From: PNNG01 sp964577055
Lineage (GTDB): Bacteria > Bacteroidota > Bacteroidia > UBA7662
Direction: 5' to 3'
Assembly (NCBI GenBank): GCA_964577055.1
Contig: CAZNWC010000006.1
Location: 111,030-175,029 of the forward strand
Length of the DNA: 64,000 nt
This document shows, piece after piece, positions 33,395-42,490 of the stretch (position 1 is its first letter; each line of letters starts with the position of its first letter). A program made the position numbers and the translations under genes. The notes under the pieces were generated by a model. It made no database searches. It had not been told where the DNA came from and saw nothing but the letters and a program-made list of their open reading frames with translations.

Positions 33395-34578
33395 CTTACA
33401 AGCATATAAAGGGTTCCCGTGCGGTTTTTGGGACCCATTTGGGTTTGGGTAAGCAAGTACAAATTCCCCTGTTCGTCTTCGCCTAAGCTGTTCACATAGA
33501 CGTATGTGTCGCCCGAACGAAAACGCAACGGACTCATTTCCCAGCGTTGGCCCTGCTGCTGAATGGCCATCACACTGCCTTTCCAATCGGCGAAAACAAA
33601 TTGCCCGCGCAAAGCCGGAATGGCCCGGCCCCGGTACACATAACCGCCCACCACACACACCTTGCTGCTGCTATGAGGGTAGTGGTAAATGGGGCGCACG
33701 AGGCTTTTGCCCTGCTCGCAGTTTTTTTCGGGATTGTAGCAAGCCGGACCTTCCATCAAGCGCCAGCCGTAATTGCCGCCGCGCTCGATGAGGTTGATTT
33801 CTTCGTATTTGTTCTGACCCACATCCGCACAAAACATGCGGCCATCGGGGGCAAACGAAAATCGCCAGGGATTGCGCAAGCCATAGGCCCATATTTCGGG
33901 ACGACCGCCGCCCCGTGCAAATGGATTGTCGGGCGGAATGCCATAGGGCTGCTTGCCGTCCACATCAATGCGGAGGATTTTGCCCAACAAACTTTGCAGG
34001 TTTTGCCCGTTGCCAGTTAAGCCAAAGCGGTCGCCCGCCCCGCCACCATCGCCCAGACCAAGGTAGAGGTAGCCGTCGGGACCAAAGGCCAGGGCACCGC
34101 CATTGTGGTTCGATGCCGGCTGGTCGACAGTAAGAAGGATGCGCTGGGTGGTAAAATCGGCCATGTCGGGGTCGAAAGGCGAAACGGTATACTCGGCCAG
34201 TACCCCCTGATGGTCGGATTCGCGGCTGACTTTGGGTGCCGAATAGTACACGTAAAACTTGCCATTTTGCTTGTAGCGCGGGTGAAAAGCCAATCCCAAC
34301 AAGCCCATTTCGCTGTAATACGGACTGATGGGCGCAATTTTGCTCGACAGGTCGAGGAACGGATAGGGCTTCAATTTACCGTCGCGGATCACCCGCACAT
34401 TGCCCACCTGCTCGGCCACAAACAAGCGGTTGCTGCCATCGCCGGCATGGGCAAGGGCCACGGGTGCCGACAGTCCGCCCAACACCTCCTGCAGCGACAA
34501 GGTCATGGGCACTTGTGCAACGGCCAGGCTGCTCAGGGCCGTAAAAACCAAAACAAACAGGGAGTTCGGCAGCAACAT
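33391..34578 (-). CDS. PQQ-dependent sugar dehydrogenase (glucose/sorbosone dehydrogenase-like)
   Basis: A 395-residue exported protein (signal to SLAVAQ) with a six-bladed propeller of soluble aldose dehydrogenase type. Typical stretches are DGSNRLFVAEQVGNVRVI, EMGLLGLAFHPRY, NHNGGALAFGPDGYLYLGLG and RNPWRFSFAPDG. It would oxidise sugars in the periplasm with PQQ or, as in some homologues, act without it; no PQQ synthesis genes are in the window. The stop overlaps the ldcA start. Confidence 0.85.
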   Translation of the reverse strand: MLLPNSLFVLVFTALSSLAVAQVPMTLSLQEVLGGLSAPVALAHAGDGSNRLFVAEQVGNVRVIRDGKLKPYPFLDLSSKIAPISPYYSEMGLLGLAFHPRYKQNGKFYVYYSAPKVSRESDHQGVLAEYTVSPFDPDMADFTTQRILLTVDQPASNHNGGALAFGPDGYLYLGLGDGGGAGDRFGLTGNGQNLQSLLGKILRIDVDGKQPYGIPPDNPFARGGGRPEIWAYGLRNPWRFSFAPDGRMFCADVGQNKYEEINLIERGGNYGWRLMEGPACYNPEKNCEQGKSLVRPIYHYPHSSSKVCVVGGYVYRGRAIPALRGQFVFADWKGSVMAIQQQGQRWEMSPLRFRSGDTYVYVNSLGEDEQGNLYLLTQTQMGPKNRTGTLYMLVR

Positions 34579-34685
34579 CCCCCAAAACTAACAAAAAGCG
34601 CTTGTTTTGCGCATGCTGCAGGCGCGCGTTCGCCTCATTTGGCGAAGCGGAGATAGTTGTCCATATTTGAGCAGTTCAATTGGCC

Positions 34686-35015
34686 ATGCGTTTTTGCTTG
34701 TTTTGTGTTTGTTGGTGTTTGCTCTTGGCAGCAAAAGGCCTTGCTGCGCAAATTCCGCTCGCCGCATCGCCCACCCAGCAGCAGGCCGTATTGCTACGAG
34801 CAGCCGACGGAACCGAACTTTTCGGGCATGTGCTGCACGACCAACTACCCGGCAGTGCCGAAGAGAGCGACGATGAACAAAGCGTATCAAACGCTACGGC
34901 CAGGCCGCTCAGGGCTGAGGCAGCCAAAAGCCTGCGGCCAATCGAAAGGCACGTGCTGGTTTTGCGCACATCGGTGGGCAACGACGACCCACCCGAAAGC
35001 CCTGCCTACTCCTGA
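34686..35015 (+). CDS. Small exported hypothetical protein
   Basis: A 109-residue frame with a good signal peptide (FCLFCVCWCLLLAAKGLAAQ) and no recognisable domain. The mature part is acidic in the middle (PGSAEESDDEQS) and ends in a disordered-looking tail. It ends 35 bases before the SulP gene on the same strand, so it may belong to the bicarbonate unit. An ATG 6 bases earlier (34680) is equally possible. Weak evidence that it is expressed. Confidence 0.45.
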   Translation: MRFCLFCVCWCLLLAAKGLAAQIPLAASPTQQQAVLLRAADGTELFGHVLHDQLPGSAEESDDEQSVSNATARPLRAEAAKSLRPIERHVLVLRTSVGNDDPPESPAYS

Positions 35016-35050
35016 TTTTAGGCTTTTGGCGTTTCATTTCAATTTTTTTC

Positions 35051-36616
35051 ATGCCACATAATAAAATGTTCGGGCCCAATCTGAAATACGATTTGCCGGC
35101 CGGACTGGTTGTATTTTTAGTTGCCCTGCCTTTGTGCCTGGGCATAGCCCTTGCCTCGGGGGCACCCCTGTTTTCGGGTATCATTGCCGGGGTCATCGGC
35201 GGGCTGGTGGTAGGTCCACTCAGCGGTTCGATGTTGAGCGTCAGTGGTCCGGCAGCCGGACTCACCGTCATTGTTTTGGGAGCCATCCAAAGCTTGGGCT
35301 CCTACGAGGCTTTTTTGGCGGCCGTGGTGTTGGCCGGTGCCATGCAATTGGTATTGGGTTATGCCCGTGCCGGACTCATCGGCTATTATTTTCCCTCCAC
35401 CGTTATCAAAGGCATGCTGGCAGGCATTGGGGTCATCCTCATCCTCAAGCAGCTGCCCCATGCCTTGGGTTACGATGAATCGAGTATGGCTTCGGTGACA
35501 TTTACCGAAAAAAATGAAAATTCCTTCACCGAACTTTGGTTGGCTGTGCGCTACCTTCGGCCAGGGGCCTTGTTGCTCAGCCTGTTTTCACTGGGGGTAT
35601 TGATGTGGTGGGATCGCCCGTGGTTCAAAAATCATCCCTTCATGCGCTATGTACCCGGCCCCTTGGTCGTGGTGTTGGGCAGTACTGCCCTGCATGAAAT
35701 GCTGCTGAAATGGTACCCTACCTGGGCACTAACCCCCAATCACCTGGTGAACATACCGGCTCTCTTGGGCGACGGGGCCGATTACCAGCTGTTGTCGCCC
35801 GATTGGAGCGGCATCACCTCGCCCGCCTTGTGGCGTGCAGCGGCCACCGTGGCCGTGGTGGCCAGCCTCGAATCGCTCCTCAGCCTCGAAGCCTCCGATA
35901 AAATCGACCCCTGGAAACGGGTGAGTCCGCCCAACCGCGAACTCAAAGCCCAAGGCGTTGGCAACATCCTCAGTGGGTTGTTGGGGGGACTACCCCTCAC
36001 GGCAGTCATTGTGCGCTCCTCGGCCAACGTGACGGCAGGAGCAAGAACCCGCATTTCGGCCATTGCCCATGGTCTGTACATGGCCCTTTTTGTGCTGTTT
36101 GCGCCCCATTGGCTCAACCATATTCCCTTGGCCGGTTTGGCCACTATTTTGGTGGTGATTGGCTACAAATTGTCGACCTATGGTTTGTACCGCGGCATGT
36201 ACCAATTGGGTTGGACGCAGTTTTTGCCCTTTTTGTGCACGGTGGTGGCCATTGTCTTCACCGATTTACTCACGGGTATCGGTATCGGCCTGGTGGTAGC
36301 CCTCTACTTCATCCTGCGTAACAACTACAGCAATGCCTTTACCCTCAGCCAGCAAAAAGATGCTGCAGGAAAGCCCGTTCCCGACTACCAACTCGACCTT
36401 TCTCAAGAGGTGAGTTACCTCAACAAAGGCGCCATTGCCCGTTTTTTGCGCGAGTTGCCCAACAACAGCAAACTCACCATCAATGGCAGCCAAAGCACCT
36501 ACATCGACCACGACGTATTGGAAGTCATAGAGGCTTTCCGTCAAAACGCCCCCATGCGCAACATCGAACTTCATTTGATCGGCATTCCATCGGTGGCCCT
36601 CATCAACAACCACTAA
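35051..36616 (+). CDS. SulP family anion transporter (probable bicarbonate importer)
   Basis: A 521-residue SLC26/SulP transporter with 12-14 helices: DLPAGLVVFLVALPLCLGIA near the N-terminus, the GPAAGLTVIVLGAI motif, and GLPLTAVIVRSSANVTAGAR near residue 315. The C-terminal 90 residues form a short STAS-like domain. Eleven bases downstream is a beta-carbonic anhydrase gene. This pairing is typical of SulP proteins that carry bicarbonate rather than sulfate. The ion is inferred from the partner. Confidence 0.87.
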   Translation: MPHNKMFGPNLKYDLPAGLVVFLVALPLCLGIALASGAPLFSGIIAGVIGGLVVGPLSGSMLSVSGPAAGLTVIVLGAIQSLGSYEAFLAAVVLAGAMQLVLGYARAGLIGYYFPSTVIKGMLAGIGVILILKQLPHALGYDESSMASVTFTEKNENSFTELWLAVRYLRPGALLLSLFSLGVLMWWDRPWFKNHPFMRYVPGPLVVVLGSTALHEMLLKWYPTWALTPNHLVNIPALLGDGADYQLLSPDWSGITSPALWRAAATVAVVASLESLLSLEASDKIDPWKRVSPPNRELKAQGVGNILSGLLGGLPLTAVIVRSSANVTAGARTRISAIAHGLYMALFVLFAPHWLNHIPLAGLATILVVIGYKLSTYGLYRGMYQLGWTQFLPFLCTVVAIVFTDLLTGIGIGLVVALYFILRNNYSNAFTLSQQKDAAGKPVPDYQLDLSQEVSYLNKGAIARFLRELPNNSKLTINGSQSTYIDHDVLEVIEAFRQNAPMRNIELHLIGIPSVALINNH

Positions 36617-36627
36617 ATCCAGAAAAA

Positions 36628-37263
36628 ATGCAACAGTCATATGAGCGCCTCATTCAAAACAATGCCCGTTGGGTAGAAGAAAAACTGCGCCTCGATCCCG
36701 ATTATTTTGCCCGTTTATCGCTCAAACAAACCCCCGATTTTTTGTGGGTGGGCTGCAGCGACAGCCGGGTGCCGGCCAACGAAATCACCGGCACCGATCC
36801 GGGCGAAATTTTCGTGCACCGCAACATCGCCAACATGGTGGTGCATACCGATTTTAACTTTTTGTCGGTTTTGCAATACGCTGTTGAGGTACTCCACGTC
36901 AAGCACATCATCGTATGCGGGCACTATGGCTGCGGCGGGGTGTTGGCGGCCATGGGCCACAACAATTCGGGTTTGGTGAACAAGTGGTTGCGCAACATCA
37001 AAGAAGTGTACGAAAAGCACCACCTCGAACTCGAAGCCATTGCAAGCGAAAAACAGCGGGCCGACCGCCTGGTAGAGCTCAACGTGATGGAGCAAGTGCG
37101 CAATTTGGCCAAGACCACCATTGTGCAAAAGGCCTGGAAAAACCGCAGCCTGCAAATCCACGGTTGGGTGTATGGGCTCGATTCGGGCCGCATCCGCGAT
37201 TTGGAGGTGATGATGCACGAGCTCGACGACCTGGAGCCCATTTTCCGCTACGACGATTTGTAG
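36628..37263 (+). CDS. can: Beta-class carbonic anhydrase
   Basis: A 211-residue beta-carbonic anhydrase with zinc ligands Cys 43, His 99 and Cys 102, and the Asp 45/Arg 47 dyad in CSDSRVPA and CGHYGCGGV. It interconverts CO2 and bicarbonate in the cytoplasm. Co-transcribed with the SulP gene (11-base gap), it likely supplies or traps bicarbonate for carboxylation reactions. It ends in TAG, which shows that TAG is used as a stop in this genome. Confidence 0.93.
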   Translation: MQQSYERLIQNNARWVEEKLRLDPDYFARLSLKQTPDFLWVGCSDSRVPANEITGTDPGEIFVHRNIANMVVHTDFNFLSVLQYAVEVLHVKHIIVCGHYGCGGVLAAMGHNNSGLVNKWLRNIKEVYEKHHLELEAIASEKQRADRLVELNVMEQVRNLAKTTIVQKAWKNRSLQIHGWVYGLDSGRIRDLEVMMHELDDLEPIFRYDDL

Positions 37264-37361
37264 GTCGTTTGAGCGTTCGGCATTTGGCCATCTGCAGACC
37301 GCTGAAAGCCGACCGCCGACCGCCAGCCAACAATCGCCTGAAATTTTACAGGAGAAAAACG

Positions 37362-37369
37362 TACTTTTG
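37362..37369 (+). promoter_or_regulatory. -7 promoter element of gcvP
   Basis: TACTTTTG fits TAnnTTTG, 60 bases before the gcvP ATG. Confidence 0.5.
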
Positions 37370-37429
37370 TGCTGCTTTTCAAAACCTTTGGGGAGTGAAA
37401 AGCATTTAGTTTCAAACCTGGTTTTTAAC

Positions 37430-40306
37430 ATGACAAAAATTGCAGGCAGCGCCGAGTTTCAGGCCCGCCACATTGGCACCCATGCCACCGATTTCGCCCA
37501 TATGTTGAGCACCATTGGCGTTGACTCGCTCGAAGAGCTCATCGACCAAACCGTACCTGCCAACATCCGCCGCAAAGGCCTCATGAACATGCAGCCCGCC
37601 CTCAACGAGCACGAAATGCTCAAGGCCCTGCGTGCCATGGCCAACAAAAACCAGGTGTACAAAAACTACATCGGTTTGGGCTATTACGATGTGATTGTGC
37701 CAGGCGTCATCCTGCGCAACATCCTCGAAAATCCAGGTTGGTACACCCAATACACGCCCTACCAAGCCGAAATTGCCCAAGGCCGCCTCGAAGCCCTGCT
37801 CAATTTCCAAACCATGGTGTGCGACCTCACGGGCATGGAAATCGCCAATGCCTCTTTATTGGATGAGGCCACCGCCGCGGCCGAAGCCATGCTCATGCTC
37901 CACAGCATGAAGGGCGCCAACAAAGGCAACAAATTTTTCGTATCGGAGAAGTGCTTCCCCCAAACCAAAGCCGTACTCGAAACCCGCGCCGAGCCACTGG
38001 GCATTGAGCTGGTGTACGGACTCATCGAAAACTACGATTTCAACAACAACGATTTCTTTGGTGTGCTGTTCCAGTATCCCGACGGTTATGGTTGTGTGCG
38101 TGACTATACCGATTTCTGCAGCCAAGCCAAAGCCGCCGGCATTTACGTGGCCGTGGTGGCCGACCTCATGTCGCTGGTGCTGCTCAAGTCGCCCGGCAGC
38201 TGGGGCGCCGATGTGGTGATTGGATCGGCACAGCGTTTTGGCGTGCCCATGGGTTACGGCGGGCCGCATGCCGCTTTTTTCGCCACCAAAGACGAGTTCA
38301 AGCGCCAAATTCCCGGCCGTTTGATTGGCGTTTCGGTGGATGCCCAAGGCAATACCGCCTACCGCATGGCCTTGCAAACCCGCGAGCAGCACATCCGCCG
38401 TGAAAAAGCCACGTCTAACATCTGTACCGCCCAGGTATTGCTTGCCATCATGGCCAGCATGTATGCCGTTTACCACGGTCCCGAAGGTTTGCGCACCATC
38501 GCCGGCCGCATCCACCGCCGTGCTGCCCTCTTGAGCAAAGCCCTCAAAGAACTGGGCTTCAACCAGGTAAACGAGCAATATTTCGATACGTTGCAAGTGA
38601 AACTTTCGGCCGAAGAGCTCGAAAAGCTGCACAACATTGCCGATAGCAAGCAGTTGAACCTCAACTATTTTGTGCCCGGACAAGTAGGCATTTCAGTCGA
38701 CGAAACCACTTCGGTAGCCGATGTGGCCCAAATCGTAAGCGTATTTGCTGCCATTACCAACGGCCGTCAGGTGAATGTAGCCGAGCTCGACGCAAACCTC
38801 CACGACAGCATCGCCGCTTTGTACCTGCGCAGCGACGACATTCTCAGCCACCCTGTGTTTAACCGCTACCACAGCGAACACGAAATGCTGCGCTACATCA
38901 AATCGCTCGAAGCCAAAGACCTTTCGTTGTGCCACAGCATGATTCCATTGGGCTCGTGCACCATGAAACTCAACGCCACCACCGAAATGGTGCCTGTTAC
39001 CTGGCCTGAGTTTGGCAACATCCACCCCTTTGCACCACTGGCACAAACCCAAGGCTACCGCCAGCTTTTTGAAGAGTTAACGGCCGATTTGAAAGAAGTA
39101 ACCGGATTTGCCGGCATCAGCCTCCAGCCCAATTCGGGCGCGCAAGGCGAATATGCCGGTTTGATGGTGATTCGTGCTTACCACCAAAGCCGCGGCGATC
39201 ACCACCGCAACATCGCCCTCATTCCATCGTCGGCACACGGCACCAACCCCGCTTCGGCAGTAATGGCCGGCATGAAGGTGGTGGTGGTAAAATGCGACGA
39301 GCATGGAAACATCGACATTGCCGACTTGCGCGCCCGTGCCGAAGAGCACAGCGCCAACCTGGCATCGCTCATGGTCACCTATCCTTCTACCCACGGGGTG
39401 TTTGAAGAAGGCATCATCGAAATTTGCGACATCATCCACCAGCATGGCGGACAAGTGTACATGGATGGCGCCAACATGAATGCCCAGGTAGGGTTGACCA
39501 GTCCGGGTTTGATTGGTGCCGACGTTTGTCACCTCAACCTGCACAAAACCTTCTGCATTCCGCACGGCGGCGGCGGTCCTGGCATGGGCCCCATTGGCGT
39601 AGCCGAGCACCTGGTGCCCTTCTTGCCCGGTCACCCCATCGTAAACATCGGCAGCAAAAGCGCCATGAAGCCCGTTTCGGCCGCTCCTTGGGGCAGCGCC
39701 AGCATCCTGCTCATTTCATACACCTACAGCCGCATGATGGGTGCCGAAGGTTTGACCAAGGCCACCGAACATGCGATTTTGAATGCCAACTACATCATGG
39801 CCCGCCTGCAAAAGGAATATCCTATTTTGTATACTGGTGCCAATGGCCGTTGTGCGCACGAAATGATTGTCGATTTCCGTCCGTTCAAACAATCGGCCGG
39901 GGTAGAAGTAGAAGATGTGGCCAAGCGCCTCATGGACTACGGTTTCCACGCGCCAACCGTATCGTTCCCTGTGGCCGGCACCATGATGATTGAGCCCACC
40001 GAATCGGAAAGTTTGGCTGAACTCGACCGTTTTTGTGAAGCCATGTTAAGCATCCGAGAAGAGATACGCGAAATTGAGATGGGCTTGGCCGACCGCAACA
40101 ACAACGTACTCAAGCATGCGCCCCACACTGCCCGCGTTTTGGTAGGAGATTGGGACCGCCCTTACAGCCGCGAAAAGGCCGTATTCCCTGCGCCTTACGT
40201 GATGCAAAACAAATTCTGGCCTTCGGTAGGCCGGGTAAACAACACCTACGGCGACCGCAACTTGGTGTGTGTTTGTCCGCCCATGGAGGCCTACATGGAA
40301 GCCTAA
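37430..40306 (+). CDS. gcvP: Glycine dehydrogenase (decarboxylating), single-chain P protein
   Basis: A 958-residue fused P protein of the glycine cleavage system; ATG at 37430 gives the usual start (FQARHIGTHATDFAHML). The PLP lysine is in LHKTFCIPHGGGGPGMG near residue 705. The N-terminal half includes LLDEATAAAEAML and MGYGGPHAAFF, the C-terminal half CTMKLNATTEM and NSGAQGEYAGL. It decarboxylates glycine and passes the aminomethyl group to lipoyl-GcvH. The gcvT and gcvH genes are not in the window. It is a single transcription unit ending in a terminator. Confidence 0.96.
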   Translation: MTKIAGSAEFQARHIGTHATDFAHMLSTIGVDSLEELIDQTVPANIRRKGLMNMQPALNEHEMLKALRAMANKNQVYKNYIGLGYYDVIVPGVILRNILENPGWYTQYTPYQAEIAQGRLEALLNFQTMVCDLTGMEIANASLLDEATAAAEAMLMLHSMKGANKGNKFFVSEKCFPQTKAVLETRAEPLGIELVYGLIENYDFNNNDFFGVLFQYPDGYGCVRDYTDFCSQAKAAGIYVAVVADLMSLVLLKSPGSWGADVVIGSAQRFGVPMGYGGPHAAFFATKDEFKRQIPGRLIGVSVDAQGNTAYRMALQTREQHIRREKATSNICTAQVLLAIMASMYAVYHGPEGLRTIAGRIHRRAALLSKALKELGFNQVNEQYFDTLQVKLSAEELEKLHNIADSKQLNLNYFVPGQVGISVDETTSVADVAQIVSVFAAITNGRQVNVAELDANLHDSIAALYLRSDDILSHPVFNRYHSEHEMLRYIKSLEAKDLSLCHSMIPLGSCTMKLNATTEMVPVTWPEFGNIHPFAPLAQTQGYRQLFEELTADLKEVTGFAGISLQPNSGAQGEYAGLMVIRAYHQSRGDHHRNIALIPSSAHGTNPASAVMAGMKVVVVKCDEHGNIDIADLRARAEEHSANLASLMVTYPSTHGVFEEGIIEICDIIHQHGGQVYMDGANMNAQVGLTSPGLIGADVCHLNLHKTFCIPHGGGGPGMGPIGVAEHLVPFLPGHPIVNIGSKSAMKPVSAAPWGSASILLISYTYSRMMGAEGLTKATEHAILNANYIMARLQKEYPILYTGANGRCAHEMIVDFRPFKQSAGVEVEDVAKRLMDYGFHAPTVSFPVAGTMMIEPTESESLAELDRFCEAMLSIREEIREIEMGLADRNNNVLKHAPHTARVLVGDWDRPYSREKAVFPAPYVMQNKFWPSVGRVNNTYGDRNLVCVCPPMEAYMEA

Positions 40307-40325
40307 TTTACACCCTTGTTTTACG

Positions 40326-40361
40326 AGCCCGGAGGTGTTTTGTACGCCTTCGGGCTTTTTT
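40326..40361 (+). terminator. Intrinsic terminator after gcvP
   Basis: AGCCCGGAGG (40326-40335) pairs with CCTTCGGGCT (40347-40356) with one mismatch, followed by a run of T. Confidence 0.8.
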
Positions 40362-40436
40362 GTGTCTGAAAAAAGTCATTTTTATTTTACAAAAAGGTCA
40401 TATTGTACTAAATTGCCCATGGATTAAAATCAAAAC

Positions 40437-42323
40437 ATGAAGAAGTTATTACTCTTAGCCGTTTTCGGCCTTTCTGGCATTGTTGCTTTCGGGCAAAATG
40501 CCAAGCCTGCGAATGTGCGTCAGGATGCGCGCATTGTGGATCACACACACTTTAATGCAGCAGCACCAAACACCATTGAAAGCACCACTGCTTTGTGGTC
40601 ATTCAATTTCAGCACTGGTACTGGCGTGACGGTAGCCAGTGGACCTGGTGCAGCCGGTAGCAGCAGCTGGTACAGAACCAGCACAATGCCACCAAACCTT
40701 GCCAGCTTTGGAACGACGCTGAACTCGACCTCAGGAGCTCCATTCGCCATTATCAATTCCGACTCATTCGGTTCAGGTACCCAGGACGACTACCTTATTT
40801 TGAAGGTAGGTGCCAACCTCACCAGCAATGTAGGCGTGCAATTGCGTTTCCAGCACTATTTCCGTCGCTTTTTGGAAGAGCACAAGGTGCAGGTGTCGAA
40901 CGACTCTACCAACTGGACTACCGTTTACAACTCTAACGGCATCATTCCAACCAACACCACCATCACCAATGCCACCAACCAGCGCTTTAACATCTCGGCA
41001 GTGGCGGGTGGTCAAGCCAACGTATGGATTCGTTTTCACTATGTAGGTGCTTGGGACTGGTTCTGGGCCATCGACGACATCGAAGTGGACAACCTGCCCG
41101 GCAATGACCTCACTTTGGAAAACTATTCGGCCGTTAACTCGAATTTCCTTGGTTTCTACGGTCGCTATCCTGCGAACCAATTGACCGATTCACTCTTCTT
41201 TGAAGGAGCCATTCAGAACTTTGGTTTGAACAACCAGCCAAACGTGAAGCTGAATTCAAAAGTTGAGCGCTCTGGTAACGTATTGTACAACAACAACTCG
41301 ACTACCACCAGCATGCCAAGCGGAACGCGCGACACGGTTGCAAGCAGTGCTAATTTCCCATTGTCGGCCATGAACGCCACGGGTTCTTACACCATTACCC
41401 TCACCGTATCGTCTGATTCAACCGACGGAACGCCACTGGATAATACCGTAACTTTCCCTATTGGTGTTACCGACACGATCATGAGTGTATTGGCGCCAAC
41501 CATTGCCCGTGCAACTACCTTGGGTACACAATCTTTCACCAACAATGCCGATGGTATCATTTTGGCGTCGATGATTGAATTGTCTGAAGCCGACACCATT
41601 ACAGCAGTTCGTTTGAACTTGGGTACTTCTATCCCTGGCGCTGTCATCACGGTTTCAGTGCGCGACACCAATGGTTTGGCTGCCGGTAACTACGCCGATC
41701 CTTTGTCATTCTCTGCGCTGGCCGAAAGCGAGCCTTACACCTTAACGGCTGCTGATACCACTGCAGGTTTTGTAAATATTCCAATTCCTGCGTCTTTGTT
41801 TGGTACGCCTCAGAACCGTGTTTTGCAACCTGGTCCTTATTATGTAGCTGCAGAATTGATTTCTAATGCGGGCGCTAGCCATGTACGTGTTGTTGATGAT
41901 TTGACCTATGAGAAGTTCATGCCATTCTACAGCTCAATTATCTTCTTACCAACCCCTCCCGGTGCTTCATCTCGCTGGTACACCAACGGAACAGGTCTGG
42001 GCGTAAGTGGTGTATTTGGCCGTATTGCGTCGAACGTTTCTGTGAATGAACTCGACAACCGTACATTCAAATTCAACCACCTGTATCCTAACCCCGCCCA
42101 AAACGAGGTGAATGTGAGCTTCCGCTTGAAAGAGGCGGCAAACGTAACCATTCGTGTGCGTGACATTGCAGGTCGTATTGTAGCTGAATCAGTAGAAGGC
42201 ATGTTGAGCGAAGGTGGACACAAAGCCACGCTTGCTTTGAACAGCTTGAATGCTGGAATGTATTTCGTTGAATTGAATGCGAATGGTGCAGTAGCTTCTC
42301 AGAAGCTGGTGATTACCAAGTAA
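40437..42323 (+). CDS. T9SS-secreted protein of unknown function (628 aa)
   Basis: A signal peptide (LLLLAVFGLSGIVAFGQ) and a C-terminal type A sorting domain (HLYPNPAQNEVNVSFRL ... GGHKATLALNSLNAGMYFVEL) mark it as exported across the outer membrane by the type IX system. The middle holds Thr/Ser-rich beta-sandwich-like stretches. These include a domain near residues 50-220 resembling MAM or lectin-like surface modules (AWDWFWAIDDIEVDN), then an Ig-like repeat. No catalytic motif is evident. The next gene is another T9SS protein, but each has its own terminator. Confidence 0.8.
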   Translation: MKKLLLLAVFGLSGIVAFGQNAKPANVRQDARIVDHTHFNAAAPNTIESTTALWSFNFSTGTGVTVASGPGAAGSSSWYRTSTMPPNLASFGTTLNSTSGAPFAIINSDSFGSGTQDDYLILKVGANLTSNVGVQLRFQHYFRRFLEEHKVQVSNDSTNWTTVYNSNGIIPTNTTITNATNQRFNISAVAGGQANVWIRFHYVGAWDWFWAIDDIEVDNLPGNDLTLENYSAVNSNFLGFYGRYPANQLTDSLFFEGAIQNFGLNNQPNVKLNSKVERSGNVLYNNNSTTTSMPSGTRDTVASSANFPLSAMNATGSYTITLTVSSDSTDGTPLDNTVTFPIGVTDTIMSVLAPTIARATTLGTQSFTNNADGIILASMIELSEADTITAVRLNLGTSIPGAVITVSVRDTNGLAAGNYADPLSFSALAESEPYTLTAADTTAGFVNIPIPASLFGTPQNRVLQPGPYYVAAELISNAGASHVRVVDDLTYEKFMPFYSSIIFLPTPPGASSRWYTNGTGLGVSGVFGRIASNVSVNELDNRTFKFNHLYPNPAQNEVNVSFRLKEAANVTIRVRDIAGRIVAESVEGMLSEGGHKATLALNSLNAGMYFVELNANGAVASQKLVITK

Positions 42324-42343
42324 TTTCAATATACAGATGGTAA

Positions 42344-42368
42344 GGGGGGCGCAAGCCCCCCTTTTTTT
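42344..42368 (+). terminator. Intrinsic terminator
   Basis: GGGGGGC-GCAA-GCCCCCC (42344-42361) followed by seven T. It is strong. Confidence 0.9.
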
Positions 42369-42490
42369 ATGCACATCGCGACAATATTGAACATGCGGAG
42401 CCATGTGCACGTGATTTTGTGCATTTCGGGCTGGTGCAGTGACAAAATCCAATCAAATCCTTAAATTTGAGATTCAAACAAAAGGAAATT

